A DNA stretch of 64,000 nucleotides from Chitinophaga pinensis (GTDB lineage Bacteria > Bacteroidota > Bacteroidia > M30B66): the NCBI GenBank assembly GCA_945883545.1, contig CAMCXT010000003.1, positions 58,956 to 122,955 of the forward strand, read 5' to 3'. Below the pieces are notes generated by a model that saw only the letters and a program-made list of their open reading frames with translations, searched no databases and was not told where the DNA came from. A program made the translations under genes and the position numbers. Positions 41,748 to 51,638 of this stretch are shown one piece after another. How positions within the stretch are numbered: the stretch's first letter is position 1; each line of letters starts with the position of its first letter.

Positions 41748-42697
41748 TGCGCATCATATTTCTTGGCACACCAGACTTTGCAGTTCCATCGCTAGAAACA
41801 CTAATTCATTCAGAATACGAAGTTGTTGGAGTTGTTACAGCTCCCGATAAACCTGCAGGAAGAGGATTGCAGATGAAATGCTCGCCTATTAAGGAATGTG
41901 CATTAAAGTATAACATTCCAGTGCTCCAACCTGATAAGTTACGTGATGTCGAATTTCATGAACAATTAGTTGCATTGAAAGCAGACATTCAAATTGTTGT
42001 AGCTTTTCGCATGATGCCTGAATCGGTTTGGAACATGCCTCCATTGGGCACTTGGAACCTACACGCTTCATTACTTCCTCAGTACCGCGGTGCAGCGCCT
42101 ATTAACCATGCGATCATCAATGGTGAAAAATTCACTGGGCTTACAACCTTTAAATTAGTACATCAAATCGACGAAGGTGCAATCGCTTTGCAGCTGCCAA
42201 TGCCGCTTGGTGAGAATGAAACAGCTGGCGAATTGCACGATAGAATGATGGTGGCAGGTGGTCCTTTGTTGCTAACCACCTTGCGTGCATTACAAAATGG
42301 CAACCTCCATTTGATTCAGCAAGAAAGTGCAGCTGCAGAAGAACTGAAGCACGCTCCGAAGTTAAATGCCGAATACAACCGCATCGATTGGAATAAACCA
42401 ACAATAGAAGTACACAATCACATCCGTGGGTTAAGCCCCTACCCCACTGCGCATACTATATTATATGATGGGGATGTTGAAATGCCGATGAAAATTTATG
42501 GTGGTCAGCCCTTTTTAGGGGATTTACCGCTTGAAATCGCCGGAACAGTGCATATTACTGAGCGTTTTGAGCTGCTTTGTGCAACCAGCAACGGGTGGTA
42601 TAGTGTGACAGAACTCCAGCAATCAGGCAAGAAACGACTGATTATCAAGGACTTCCTTCTTGGATTTAGGAAAATCAAGTCGCTTAGATTTCAATAA
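41747..42697 (+). CDS. fmt: Methionyl-tRNA formyltransferase
   Basis: 'IIFLGTPDFAVPSLETL', 'APDKPAGRGLQMKCSPIKECA', 'NLHASLLPQYRGAAPINHAIINGE'. Confidence 0.97.
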   Translation: MRIIFLGTPDFAVPSLETLIHSEYEVVGVVTAPDKPAGRGLQMKCSPIKECALKYNIPVLQPDKLRDVEFHEQLVALKADIQIVVAFRMMPESVWNMPPLGTWNLHASLLPQYRGAAPINHAIINGEKFTGLTTFKLVHQIDEGAIALQLPMPLGENETAGELHDRMMVAGGPLLLTTLRALQNGNLHLIQQESAAAEELKHAPKLNAEYNRIDWNKPTIEVHNHIRGLSPYPTAHTILYDGDVEMPMKIYGGQPFLGDLPLEIAGTVHITERFELLCATSNGWYSVTELQQSGKKRLIIKDFLLGFRKIKSLRFQ

Positions 42698-42824
42698 TCA
42701 CACAATCAAGCACTTACACATTTTTACCTAAGTTAACTTGCCTGATTACAAGGGTTTAGGGGCGCAGTTATTAACAAAACAGTAGATTTATCAACAAAAT
42801 CAGGGGTTTCAGGGGGTGTGCACT

Positions 42825-42853
42825 TGGAACGTATTGATTTTCCTATAAATTTG
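42825..42853 (+). promoter_or_regulatory. Bacteroidota-type promoter upstream of the HU gene
   Basis: TTG (42825-42827), 18-nt spacing, exact TAnnTTTG match TAAATTTG (42846-42853). Confidence 0.45.
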
Positions 42854-42903
42854 CTCAAGAGAACAAATAAACAAACCTGTAAAACCCTCAAAACCAAAAC
42901 ATC

Positions 42904-43176
42904 ATGAACAAAGCAGAACTCATCGATGCTATCGCAGCAAACGCAGAACTTTCTAAAGTAGATGCAAAAAAAGCGCTTGACGCTTTCATCGGCGCAACAA
43001 CTGGTGCTCTTAAAAAAGGAGATCGTGTTGCTCTAGTAGGTTTCGGATCTTTTTCAGTATCTGCACGTGCAGCTCGTAAAGGCCGTAACCCACAAACTGG
43101 AAAAGAAATCAAAATCGCTGCTAAGAAAGTAGTAAAATTCAAAGCAGGTAGCGAGCTTTCTGTGAAAGTAAAATAA
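42904..43176 (+). CDS. HU family DNA-binding protein
   Basis: '[29 protein letters not shown]...[44 protein letters not shown]'. Confidence 0.97.
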   Translation: MNKAELIDAIAANAELSKVDAKKALDAFIGATTGALKKGDRVALVGFGSFSVSARAARKGRNPQTGKEIKIAAKKVVKFKAGSELSVKVK

Positions 43177-43194
43177 TCTGCTTACAAGATTCGG

Positions 43195-43227
43195 AAAAGA
43201 GGCTGTCTCATTTGAGCAGCCTCTTTT
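43195..43227 (+). terminator. Intrinsic terminator downstream of the HU gene
   Basis: 11-bp perfect stem aaaagaggctg / cagcctctttt followed by T-rich tract. Confidence 0.85.
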
Positions 43228-43239
43228 TATTTTTGCACT

Positions 43240-44295
43240 ATGGCAACAACTAGCAAAGCACAAAAAATTGCTGCATTCGACCAGAATTCGGCAGCTGTAA
43301 AAGGATCTAACCTTTATGGATTGCCCTTTTCTGCGGAAGAATCGGATATTGTTATCCTTCCAGTCCCTTGGGAAGTTACAGTGTCTTATGCTGCAGGAAC
43401 CGCAAATGGTCCTCAAGCAATTCTGGATGCTAGTATGCAAGTTGATTTGTACGATACAGATGCTCCAGATGCTTGGAAAGCGGGATTCCACCTTCTTCCT
43501 ATCAGCGAAGAGCTGGCAGAGATTAGTGCTGAACTTCGCGACAGAGCCGAAAACCACATAGAATCAATCAGCAATGGCGAGCCTGTAGATGTAAACTCAA
43601 GTGCACTTGAATCAATCAATACTGCTTGCCAAAACATGGTGAATTTCGTTGAAATCGAAGCCACCAAATGGCTTAATAAAGGCAAATTGGTTGGACTGCT
43701 CGGTGGAGACCACAGTACACCTCTTGGATTTATTCGTGCACTTGCACAAAAGCACAACGACTTTGGAATCCTTCAAATTGATGCGCATTGCGACCTTAGA
43801 ATCGCTTACGAAGATTTTGAGTATTCACATGCATCCATCATGTACAATGCGCTTAAAACGCCTCAAGTAAGCAAGCTCGTTCAAGTTGGCATTCGAGATT
43901 ACTGCGAACAAGAAGCAAATATGATTCGCCATTCAAACGGCCGCATCGTAACATATTTTGATGAAGCGTTGAAAATTGCTTCCTATGAAGGGAAAACCTG
44001 GAAACAGCAGGTAGAAGACATCATATCGAACCTTCCACAAAAAGTGTATATCAGCTTCGATATCGATGGTTTACAACCTGGATTGTGCCCGAATACCGGA
44101 ACACCTGTTGCCGGCGGATTGGAATTCGCAGAAGCGGTTTACCTCCTTCGAAAATTGAAAGATTCGGGCCGAATGATTATTGGTTTCGACTTAAATGAAG
44201 TTGCTCCAGGTGAGGACGAATGGGATGCAAATGTTGGTGCACGATTGCTCTACAAACTTTGCGTTTTTACAGGCCAATCGAATAACATCTTATAG
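43240..44295 (+). CDS. Ureohydrolase (arginase/agmatinase/formimidoylglutamase) family protein
   Basis: 'GLLGGDHSTPLGFIRA', 'LQIDAHCDLR', 'YISFDIDGLQPGLCPNTGTPVAGG' metal-ligand motifs. Confidence 0.9.
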   Translation: MATTSKAQKIAAFDQNSAAVKGSNLYGLPFSAEESDIVILPVPWEVTVSYAAGTANGPQAILDASMQVDLYDTDAPDAWKAGFHLLPISEELAEISAELRDRAENHIESISNGEPVDVNSSALESINTACQNMVNFVEIEATKWLNKGKLVGLLGGDHSTPLGFIRALAQKHNDFGILQIDAHCDLRIAYEDFEYSHASIMYNALKTPQVSKLVQVGIRDYCEQEANMIRHSNGRIVTYFDEALKIASYEGKTWKQQVEDIISNLPQKVYISFDIDGLQPGLCPNTGTPVAGGLEFAEAVYLLRKLKDSGRMIIGFDLNEVAPGEDEWDANVGARLLYKLCVFTGQSNNIL

Positions 44296-44296
44296 T

Positions 44297-44941
44297 TTAA
44301 GGCGCCAATCGACTACGCACCCAACTGCCGTCGCTATGCTGAAAATAACAAATGCGATCATGTAAACGGCTTTCGCGGCCTTGCCAAAACTCGATGTAAT
44401 CTGGGATTAAGCAATAGCCGCCCCAATGTTGTGGCCTATCTACATCCTTGCCTTCGAACTGATGAATATAATTCTCTACAGCATCTTCCAGCACCTTTCT
44501 CGAATCAATAATCTCACTTTGTGGAGACGACCATGCTCCAATTTGGCTTCCACGAGGCCGAGAAGCAAAATAAGCATCAGAAATACCCGCTTCTAAAGGA
44601 ACAATTTTACCTTCAATGCGCACTTGTCGCTCTAAATCTGGCCAGAAAAAATTCACTGCTGCAAAAGGATTCACGGCAAGGTCTTGACCTTTTCTGCTCA
44701 AATAATTTGTATAAAACGAGAAGCCCTCTTCGCTTACATCCCTCAACAAAACAACCCTCGAAGAAGGTCGATGCGCACTGTTCACTGTTGAAATTGTCAT
44801 TGCATATGGCTCAATAATCTGAGCATCCATTGCTTCTTGAAACCACTTCTTAAACTGTAAAATCGGATCAGCATTGGTGTGCAACTCATCGAGCATGGCC
44901 ATGCTATATTCCTTCCTCAATTCCTTTAAATTGTGCTGCAT
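44297..44941 (-). CDS. pdxH: Pyridoxamine 5'-phosphate oxidase
   Basis: 'PSSRVVLLRDVSEEGFSFYTNYLSRKGQDLAVNPFAAVNFFWPDLERQVRIEG', 'WGGYCLIPDYIEFWQGRESRLHDR'. Confidence 0.97.
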   Translation of the reverse strand: MQHNLKELRKEYSMAMLDELHTNADPILQFKKWFQEAMDAQIIEPYAMTISTVNSAHRPSSRVVLLRDVSEEGFSFYTNYLSRKGQDLAVNPFAAVNFFWPDLERQVRIEGKIVPLEAGISDAYFASRPRGSQIGAWSSPQSEIIDSRKVLEDAVENYIHQFEGKDVDRPQHWGGYCLIPDYIEFWQGRESRLHDRICYFQHSDGSWVRSRLAP

Positions 44942-45075
44942 GATTCTATTTGTATGGTGCAAATTTGAACATTCATTCTTTTAAATAAACTGATGAAGAT
45001 CACAAATGGTTGGAAAAATCTTTATTTCAGTAACATTTTGAGTTCTTTGGGCGTTAATTCAAAAAAGGATGAGCG

Positions 45076-45636
45076 ATGAAACAACTGCAACTCCCACCTG
45101 GTAAAGGAAGACTATTGATTTCAGAGCCTTTCTTGAACGACGATTATTTTCATCGTTCTGTCGTATTGCTTGCCGATAACTCCGAAAGCGGAACGATGGG
45201 TTTTATCTTGAATAAACCCGTTGGCCATAATGTTCATGAGCTCATCAACGATTTTCCTGAATTTGAAAGTGAGGTTTATTTCGGCGGCCCGGTCGATAAT
45301 CACACCCTCTTCTTTATACATACAGTTCCAAAATTGATTGGAAGTGCTTTTGAAATCGGCGGTGGACTTCACTATGGTGGCGACTTTGAAAAATTAAGAG
45401 AGATTGTTTCAATCGGGATGGTTCAGCCTGAGCAGATCCGCTTTTTTGCAGGATATTCTGGCTGGGATGCTGGTCAGCTTGATTTCGAAATGAAAGAAGA
45501 TGCATGGCTGGTGTTTGAGCGCCCACCGCAATTACTTCAAATGAAACCTGAGAATTTGTGGGGAGAATTGCTTCGGAAAACACATTCTGAAAAGGCCATT
45601 TGGTCGAACTTCCCAGAAGATCCAAATCTCAATTAA
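45076..45636 (+). CDS. YqgE/AlgH family protein (UPF0301)
   Basis: 'GRLLISEPFLNDDYFHRSVVLLADNSESGTMGFILNKPVG', 'FAGYSGWDAGQLDFEM'. Confidence 0.93.
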   Translation: MKQLQLPPGKGRLLISEPFLNDDYFHRSVVLLADNSESGTMGFILNKPVGHNVHELINDFPEFESEVYFGGPVDNHTLFFIHTVPKLIGSAFEIGGGLHYGGDFEKLREIVSIGMVQPEQIRFFAGYSGWDAGQLDFEMKEDAWLVFERPPQLLQMKPENLWGELLRKTHSEKAIWSNFPEDPNLN

Positions 45637-46481
45637 CTCGCTTGAATCAATTCCTGCTGCATCAATTCAGCTAGTCTTCTGCTAAAAGTACTGAAATACC
45701 TACGCTCTCGGAATGAAATCACCCATTGAATGCCTTGAATAGCGTTGGAAAGGAAGATTTCATCTGCTTTAAAAAGATCATCTGTCATCACCATTCTTTC
45801 CTCGACCACCATTTCGTTTTCACGCATAAAACGGATCAAATTCTTCCGCATCACACCTGGTAAAATTCCTTCTGAAAGCGCCGGAGTAACGATTGTTTTA
45901 TCTGGCATCAATAGAAAAATATTCGCGGCGCTGCACTCGCAAATCCGACCATATTCGTTCAGGATCAAAGCGTCGTCCCAGCCCGATTCTCTGGCCTGAC
46001 GAGCAGCCATCACATAAAGTAATGCAGAAGCTGATTTGATCCCGGAAAGTGCATTGAGTGGTTTCCGAATCTCACTGTACAAGCCTAATCGGAGACCTTT
46101 TTCGTTGATGGAAAGTGCTACTTCAGGCACCGTTTGAATTGTCATCAGGTAACTGCATTGGTCAGTTAGAGGCTTGTAAAAACCACCTGAATTACGAAAT
46201 ACATTTAAACGCAAACGTCCTTCCTTGCATTGGTTTCTGCGGATGAGTTCTTCCATTTCTCCAAAAACCTTCAATGGATCGAAAAAGGTATTGTCGAAAC
46301 CCATCACATACATTGAAGCAATTAAGCGTTCGAAATGATCGTCGAAAAACAAAAGATTACCATCGCTAATTCGAATGCTTTCAAACAATCCGTCTCCATA
46401 CAAAAACGCACGGTTATCAGGAGAAAGACTTTGTTCCTTTATAGATTGGAATCGACCGTTCAAACAGATTAGATCAAGCAT
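45633..46481 (-). CDS. Class IV aminotransferase
   Basis: 'NRAFLYGDGLFESIRISDGNLLFFDDHFERL', 'LILNEYGRICECSAANIFLL', 'TPALSEGILPGVMR'. Confidence 0.9.
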   Translation of the reverse strand: MLDLICLNGRFQSIKEQSLSPDNRAFLYGDGLFESIRISDGNLLFFDDHFERLIASMYVMGFDNTFFDPLKVFGEMEELIRRNQCKEGRLRLNVFRNSGGFYKPLTDQCSYLMTIQTVPEVALSINEKGLRLGLYSEIRKPLNALSGIKSASALLYVMAARQARESGWDDALILNEYGRICECSAANIFLLMPDKTIVTPALSEGILPGVMRKNLIRFMRENEMVVEERMVMTDDLFKADEIFLSNAIQGIQWVISFRERRYFSTFSRRLAELMQQELIQAS

Positions 46482-46965
46482 GGTGATTGAGGCAATTCAA
46501 AAGTGATTCAACATTAGGATTTGGAGGCAGTAGATAACCGGAAATTCCGGCAGCATGGGCAGCATCAACATCGCGCTGTTTGTCGCCTATCATTAAGCAT
46601 TGCGACTTATCGAGTTGAAACCTAGCAATTGCTTTTTCAATGAGCAAACCGGCAGGTTTCCGGCAAAGGCAAGCTCCACTTTGAGGATGATGTGGGCAGT
46701 AGTAAATTGCGTCGAAGGCTAGATCATCGGCAGATAAAACTTGCTGAAGATATTGGTGACATTGTTCAACCAAATCATGGCCATATAGTTTCTTCGCGAT
46801 TCCTCCTTGATTGGTGATCACGATGGTTAAATATCCTCGTTTCTTTACTTCCTTGAGAAAAGGAATCAAGGGTGGATGGATTTCAAATTCACCAAAATTC
46901 ATGATGTAATCGCCCAATTCCGTGTTGATGATCCCGTCGCGATCTAAAAATACGGCCTTTCTCAT
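46474..46965 (-). CDS. HAD-IIIA family hydrolase (GmhB-like, D,D-heptose 1,7-bisphosphate phosphatase)
   Basis: 'VFLDRDGIINTELGDY', 'TIVITNQGGIAK', 'CPHHPQSGACLCRKPAGLL', 'MIGDKQRDVDAAHAAG'. Confidence 0.92.
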   Translation of the reverse strand: MRKAVFLDRDGIINTELGDYIMNFGEFEIHPPLIPFLKEVKKRGYLTIVITNQGGIAKKLYGHDLVEQCHQYLQQVLSADDLAFDAIYYCPHHPQSGACLCRKPAGLLIEKAIARFQLDKSQCLMIGDKQRDVDAAHAAGISGYLLPPNPNVESLLNCLNHHA

Positions 46966-47579
46966 CGGATGTTAGTGATTTGGTAAATGAAACCTTGGGC
47001 AGCACTTGGACAAACAATTAACGTGTAAATCATCCCAAAAGCCCCACCCCATAAATGCGCATCATGGTTGATATTGTCGTTGCTGTTTCTGCTGCTGTAA
47101 ACGCTGTATGCAACATACAAGGCGGCCCAAACCAATGCAGGAAGGGGCAAAACGCCATAAAGTAAGATCTTACTGAAAGGAGCGAAAACTACACTTGAAA
47201 ACAACACCGCTGAAACTGCTCCTGAAGCACCTACCGCATTATACCAATGGTCGTTTTTGTGCTTTCGGTAAGTGCTAATGGAGGATGCGAAAATGGATCC
47301 GAAGTATAAGCCGAAATAAGCGAGCGGTCCGAATTTTCCGAGCCCGAGTTCGAAATAGAATTCTGTTGCTTCACCAAACGACCACAACACGAGCATATTC
47401 ACAATCAAGTGCATCCAATCGGCATGCAGAAAAGCACCGGTAAGGAAACGATACCATTGATTGCGGTGGCTGATCATGTAGGCATTGAACTGATACCTAG
47501 CCATGAGTTCAGATTTATTGAACGCTAGAACTGAGAAGACTACCGTAACGAGGATGATCGGCAGGGTGATGTTTTGCAT
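46962..47579 (-). CDS. Rhomboid family intramembrane serine protease
   Basis: 'GAFLHADWMHLIVNMLVLWSFG', 'NAVGASGAVSAVLF' (GxSG), 'HDAHLWGGAFGMIY'. Confidence 0.94.
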   Translation of the reverse strand: MQNITLPIILVTVVFSVLAFNKSELMARYQFNAYMISHRNQWYRFLTGAFLHADWMHLIVNMLVLWSFGEATEFYFELGLGKFGPLAYFGLYFGSIFASSISTYRKHKNDHWYNAVGASGAVSAVLFSSVVFAPFSKILLYGVLPLPALVWAALYVAYSVYSSRNSNDNINHDAHLWGGAFGMIYTLIVCPSAAQGFIYQITNIR

Positions 47580-47620
47580 GCTTCAAAGATAGCGCCTCGA
47601 AAATGCCTTCAAAAGGAAAA

Positions 47621-48607
47621 TCACTGATTCTCGCCTAATCTTTTCAGCCCTGAAATAGCCAATTCAAATTGCGGATTTCTTTGAAGCGCTTCGCGGTAGT
47701 CTTTGATCGCAAGCTCCTTGTTTCCAGTTCTTTCATTGCAAAGGCCCGACATGTAAATAGCCTCTACGTAATTCTGGTTGATGGAAATGGCTTGTAAAAA
47801 ATATGGGAGCGCTTCTGCTGGCTTGTTTTGGTATTCAAAAAGAATGAAACCAATATTGTAAGGTGCATTAGCGAACTTGGGATCCTTCGCTGAAATCTCG
47901 TTGTACACTTCTACTGCTTTCTCAAGTTCTCCATGCGATTGATAGAAATAGCCAATATTGTATCTCGCTTGTGTGTTGGAAGGATTGATTTTCAGCACAT
48001 TTTTATAAAAATCAACGCAGCGAGGATCGTGTTTGGCAGCATACAATAAACCAAGTTGTTCGAAAGCCAATGCATAATTGGGGTCTTGCTCGGTTGTAGT
48101 AAGAAAACTAGACATTGCTAAGGCTGTATCACCACCCTCTTTGTAAATGATGCCTTTCAGATAATAGGCTTTCGGGTTGTTTTTGTTGATTCGTAGCACT
48201 TCGTTGAGTTCGTTAAGTGCATCTTGGCGCATTTCAACATAGAGGAACAATTCGGCAAGCTTCATGTGTGCTTCCTGGTTTGTTTTATCGAGCGCGATGG
48301 CTTTTTCTAAGGCTTGTTTGGTGTATCTGGTTCGATTGGTAACTAAGTAAATATCTCCTAGAGTGAGGAAGTAATTAGATCGAGTTGAGTCGATTTTGAT
48401 CAATTCCTGCATATCGGCCATTGCAGAATCTGCTTTTCCATTTTGCAAATAGTAACGGGCTCTAGCATACCGTGCGGCAGTATCGGCAGGATTTTGCTCG
48501 AGGGCTTGGCTCATCCCAGCAATTGAAGTGAGATCGACAGGCGCATCACCGCAAGATGCGAGAACAAGTAGAAAAAGAAAGATAGAGATCGTACGCAATG
48601 TGGACAT
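47621..48607 (-). CDS. TPR-repeat lipoprotein
   Basis: Lipobox-like 'LLVLASCGD'; multiple TPR motifs. Confidence 0.88.
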   Translation of the reverse strand: MSTLRTISIFLFLLVLASCGDAPVDLTSIAGMSQALEQNPADTAARYARARYYLQNGKADSAMADMQELIKIDSTRSNYFLTLGDIYLVTNRTRYTKQALEKAIALDKTNQEAHMKLAELFLYVEMRQDALNELNEVLRINKNNPKAYYLKGIIYKEGGDTALAMSSFLTTTEQDPNYALAFEQLGLLYAAKHDPRCVDFYKNVLKINPSNTQARYNIGYFYQSHGELEKAVEVYNEISAKDPKFANAPYNIGFILFEYQNKPAEALPYFLQAISINQNYVEAIYMSGLCNERTGNKELAIKDYREALQRNPQFELAISGLKRLGENQ

Positions 48608-48640
48608 GATAAAATTTCAGACCTCAAATTAAAGAAAGAT

Positions 48641-48685
48641 GCCCGACCTAAGCGATAACAGATTTATGTTATTCTCGGGTCGGGC
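48641..48685 (-). terminator. Imperfect hairpin downstream of recA, possible terminator
   Basis: gcccgacc...ggtcgggc outer stem and inner ataaca/tgttat pairing; T-rich on the minus strand after the stem. Confidence 0.5.
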
Positions 48686-48704
48686 ACCAGAAAAATGTAA
48701 GTTA

Positions 48705-49715
48705 TTAAGCTACCACCATGCCAGTGATTGCTTCACGGAGTCTGGTTTCAATTTGATCTGCCAATTCAGGATTGTCGCCAAGTAGGGTTTTAACCGCATC
48801 GCGGCCTTGACCTAACTTGGTATCTTCGAAGCTGAACCAAGAGCCACTTTTTTTCACGACGTTGTGTTCAACTCCTAGATCGATGATTTCCCCGATGCGG
48901 GAAATCCCTTCTCCATAGATGATATCGAATTCAGCAGTTCTGAATGGCGGAGCCACTTTGTTCTTTACCACCTTCACGCGGGTACGATTCCCAACGACAG
49001 CTTCTCCGTCTTTGATTTGACCAATTCGACGGATATCTAGTCGGATCGATGCGTAAAACTTCAAGGCATTACCGCCAGTTGTTGTTTCAGGATTTCCGAA
49101 CATCACACCAATTTTTTCACGCAACTGATTGATAAATATACAAGTACAACCAGTTCTACTGATTGTTCCAGTAAGTTTACGCAAAGCTTGCGACATCAAA
49201 CGGGCTTGTAGACCCACCTTAGATTCGCCCATTTCACCTTCAATTTCGCTCTTTGGAGTTAGTGCAGCAACAGAGTCAATAACAATGATATCAATAGCTC
49301 CAGAGCGGATGAGGTTGTCGGCAATTTCAAGTGCCTGTTCTCCATTGTCGGGTTGTGAGATCAAAAGATTTTCAACGTCAACGCCAAGTTTTTCAGCGTA
49401 ATAACGATCGAAGGCGTGCTCAGCATCGATAATTGCGGCGATTCCACCTTGGCGCTGTGATTGTGCGATTGCATGAATAGCCAACGTGGTTTTACCTGAA
49501 GATTCAGGGCCATAAATTTCGATAATCCTACCTTTTGGAAAACCTTGAACACCTAGAGCGATGTCGAGTGTAACGGAACCTGTAGGAATTACTTCCATAG
49601 CTTCCACTGCTTGATCACCCATTTTCATGATGGTCCCTTTTCCATAGGTTTTATCAATCTTATCGATAATCACCTGAAGTGCTTTCAGTTTGTCTGTATT
49701 CATGTCCTTGCTCAT
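48705..49715 (-). CDS. recA: Recombinase RecA
   Basis: '[22 protein letters not shown]', '[19 protein letters not shown]', '[36 protein letters not shown]'. Confidence 0.98.
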   Translation of the reverse strand: MSKDMNTDKLKALQVIIDKIDKTYGKGTIMKMGDQAVEAMEVIPTGSVTLDIALGVQGFPKGRIIEIYGPESSGKTTLAIHAIAQSQRQGGIAAIIDAEHAFDRYYAEKLGVDVENLLISQPDNGEQALEIADNLIRSGAIDIIVIDSVAALTPKSEIEGEMGESKVGLQARLMSQALRKLTGTISRTGCTCIFINQLREKIGVMFGNPETTTGGNALKFYASIRLDIRRIGQIKDGEAVVGNRTRVKVVKNKVAPPFRTAEFDIIYGEGISRIGEIIDLGVEHNVVKKSGSWFSFEDTKLGQGRDAVKTLLGDNPELADQIETRLREAITGMVVA

Positions 49716-49852
49716 GATCGGAAATTTCTTTTTGTGAGTTGTTGCCACAAAATACGTCAAAAACTCAATTCAAATTCCCAATGTTAAAAAATATTTATCA
49801 CCAACACAGTAAATATCTAAAATTATCCATGTGGTAGAATACGTGAAAAGCC

Positions 49853-50302
49853 TTATAGAATCTGCTCTGCGTGCTTTTTCGTATCCACTTTAGAAATTAC
49901 ATCTGAGATGATGCCTTTCTCGTCGATCAAAAAAGTAGTGCGGTTGATTCCCATGTATTCTTTGCCCATGAATTTCTTCAATCCATAAACACCAAAGGCT
50001 TCAGAAACAGTTTTCTCGGTGTCGGAAAGTAATCTAAATGGCAGAGTGAATTTATCTACAAACTTTTTGTGCGACTTAACTGGATCGGTACTCACGCCCA
50101 AAACATCGTAACCTGCACTCAATAATTTATCGTAGTTGTCTCTCAAACTGCAAGCTTCGGCTGTGCAACCTGGCGTATCATCTTTGGGATAAAAATAGAG
50201 TACTAGCTTTTTGCCAGCATAATCGCTTGATGAAACTGGTTGACCATCTTGATCAACACCTGTAAATATGGGAGCTTTATCCCCTTTCGTTAATGTGCTC
50301 AT
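49853..50302 (-). CDS. bcp: Thioredoxin-dependent thiol peroxidase (BCP/PrxQ)
   Basis: 'LVLYFYPKDDTPGCTAEACSLRDNYD', 'VLGVSTDPVKSHKKF'. Confidence 0.95.
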   Translation of the reverse strand: MSTLTKGDKAPIFTGVDQDGQPVSSSDYAGKKLVLYFYPKDDTPGCTAEACSLRDNYDKLLSAGYDVLGVSTDPVKSHKKFVDKFTLPFRLLSDTEKTVSEAFGVYGLKKFMGKEYMGINRTTFLIDEKGIISDVISKVDTKKHAEQIL

Positions 50303-50303
50303 T

Positions 50304-51053
50304 TTATTTAGTTTTTGAAACTACCTTCTTTTTAACAGCGGTTTTGGTGGTTTGTTTTGGTTTCGTAGGTTTCGTTGCAACCGCTTTCTTTTTACCACTT
50401 AAACTCGTCTTCATGGATCGTTTCCCGCTGAAATACGAACAGATTGATTGCAATTCGCAGATTTCGCACTTAGGCGTTCTAGCCAAACAAGTATAACGCC
50501 CGTGGAGTATCAACCAATGGTGGGCCAATGGAATGATTTCAGGATTTAGATGTGCTACCAATTGTTGTTCGGCCTGCAAAGGTGTTTTAGCATTTTTCGT
50601 TAATCCTAATCGAGCCGAAACGCGAAAAACGTGTGTATCCACAGCCATCGCGGGTTGGTTAAAAATTACAGAAGCAATCACATTGGCAGTTTTTCGACCA
50701 ACACCGGGCAATTTCACCAATTGCTCAATATCGGCGGGAACCTCGTTGTGAAATTCATTCAACAACATATTGGCCATACCCTTCAAGTGCTTCGCTTTGT
50801 TATTTGGGTATGAAATGGATCTAATTGTTGCGAAAATTTCTTCAACAGATGCGGCAGCTAGTGTTTCTGCATTTGGGAATTGACGAAAAAGTTGTGGAGT
50901 AACCATGTTCACCCGTTTATCGGTACACTGAGCAGAAAGCAGCACAGCACATAGCAATTCGTAAGGATTACTATAAACCAATTCAGTTTCCGCTTGCGGG
51001 CTATGGGTGGAAAAATAATCAACCACATACCGGTACTTTTCCTTGATATTCAT
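50304..51053 (-). CDS. nth: Endonuclease III with Lys-rich C-terminal tail
   Basis: HhH 'LPGVGRKTANVIASVIFN', 'AVDTHVFRVSARLGL', Fe-S 'CLARTPKCEICELQSIC' (C-x6-C-x2-C-x5-C). Confidence 0.96.
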   Translation of the reverse strand: MNIKEKYRYVVDYFSTHSPQAETELVYSNPYELLCAVLLSAQCTDKRVNMVTPQLFRQFPNAETLAAASVEEIFATIRSISYPNNKAKHLKGMANMLLNEFHNEVPADIEQLVKLPGVGRKTANVIASVIFNQPAMAVDTHVFRVSARLGLTKNAKTPLQAEQQLVAHLNPEIIPLAHHWLILHGRYTCLARTPKCEICELQSICSYFSGKRSMKTSLSGKKKAVATKPTKPKQTTKTAVKKKVVSKTK

Positions 51054-51146
51054 GGGATCAAAAAAACGAAAATTCCTGATGAAGTTGGGCGTCCTCGATT
51101 TGATCAACGAAGTATTGCAGAATAATCTTGGTGGGTATAAACAAAA

Positions 51147-51178
51147 AAGTCTCGATCGGATCAATCCAATCGAGACTT
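51147..51178 (-). terminator. Intrinsic terminator of the small minus-strand gene at 51195
   Basis: 10-bp perfect stem aagtctcgat / atcgagactt with U-run on minus-strand transcript. Confidence 0.8.
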
Positions 51179-51194
51179 AGGAGAAATATAAAAA

Positions 51195-51464
51195 CTAATT
51201 CAGCACAACCTCGACAGCTAAGCCATCGATGGAAGTTTTTTTAATCCGGAGCGACTTCGAATAATTCAGCAAGGTTTGAATTGTTGAATGCTTTGGTTGA
51301 CCAGCTGATTCATCTAACCATTCGACAGTGTTTCTAATGGACGATAATTCGGCAACTGTTTCATCACACTCGGCTAATTCTGCTGTAAATGCAGCTTCTT
51401 CGGCGGCATTCATTTCTTGGTAAGCGAACCGGATAACATCTTCATGTGTAAAGGTTTTGTGCAT
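51195..51464 (-). CDS. Small hypothetical protein (anti-sigma-factor-like N-terminal helix)
   Basis: 'MHKTFTHEDVIRFAYQEMNAAEEAAFTAELAECDETVAEL'; upstream of its own terminator. Confidence 0.6.
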   Translation of the reverse strand: MHKTFTHEDVIRFAYQEMNAAEEAAFTAELAECDETVAELSSIRNTVEWLDESAGQPKHSTIQTLLNYSKSLRIKKTSIDGLAVEVVLN

Positions 51465-51638
51465 AGGCCATTTTAAAATTACAGGTTTATAACGGGCTTG
51501 GTTTTCGAATATTGTCATCATGTAAAAAAATCCAAGGATCAATTAAATGCCCTGTAAAACTCTCTTTAACAATGTAAGTTGGAAACCGAGAATGTTAATC
51601 AAGCTTTCGACTTTCTTTCTAAATTGCCAAACCACACA

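Noticed and set aside
43054-43557. 167-aa antisense ORF spanning the HU terminator and the arginase-family start
   Set aside because: Crosses a strong terminator and two well-supported genes on the other strand.
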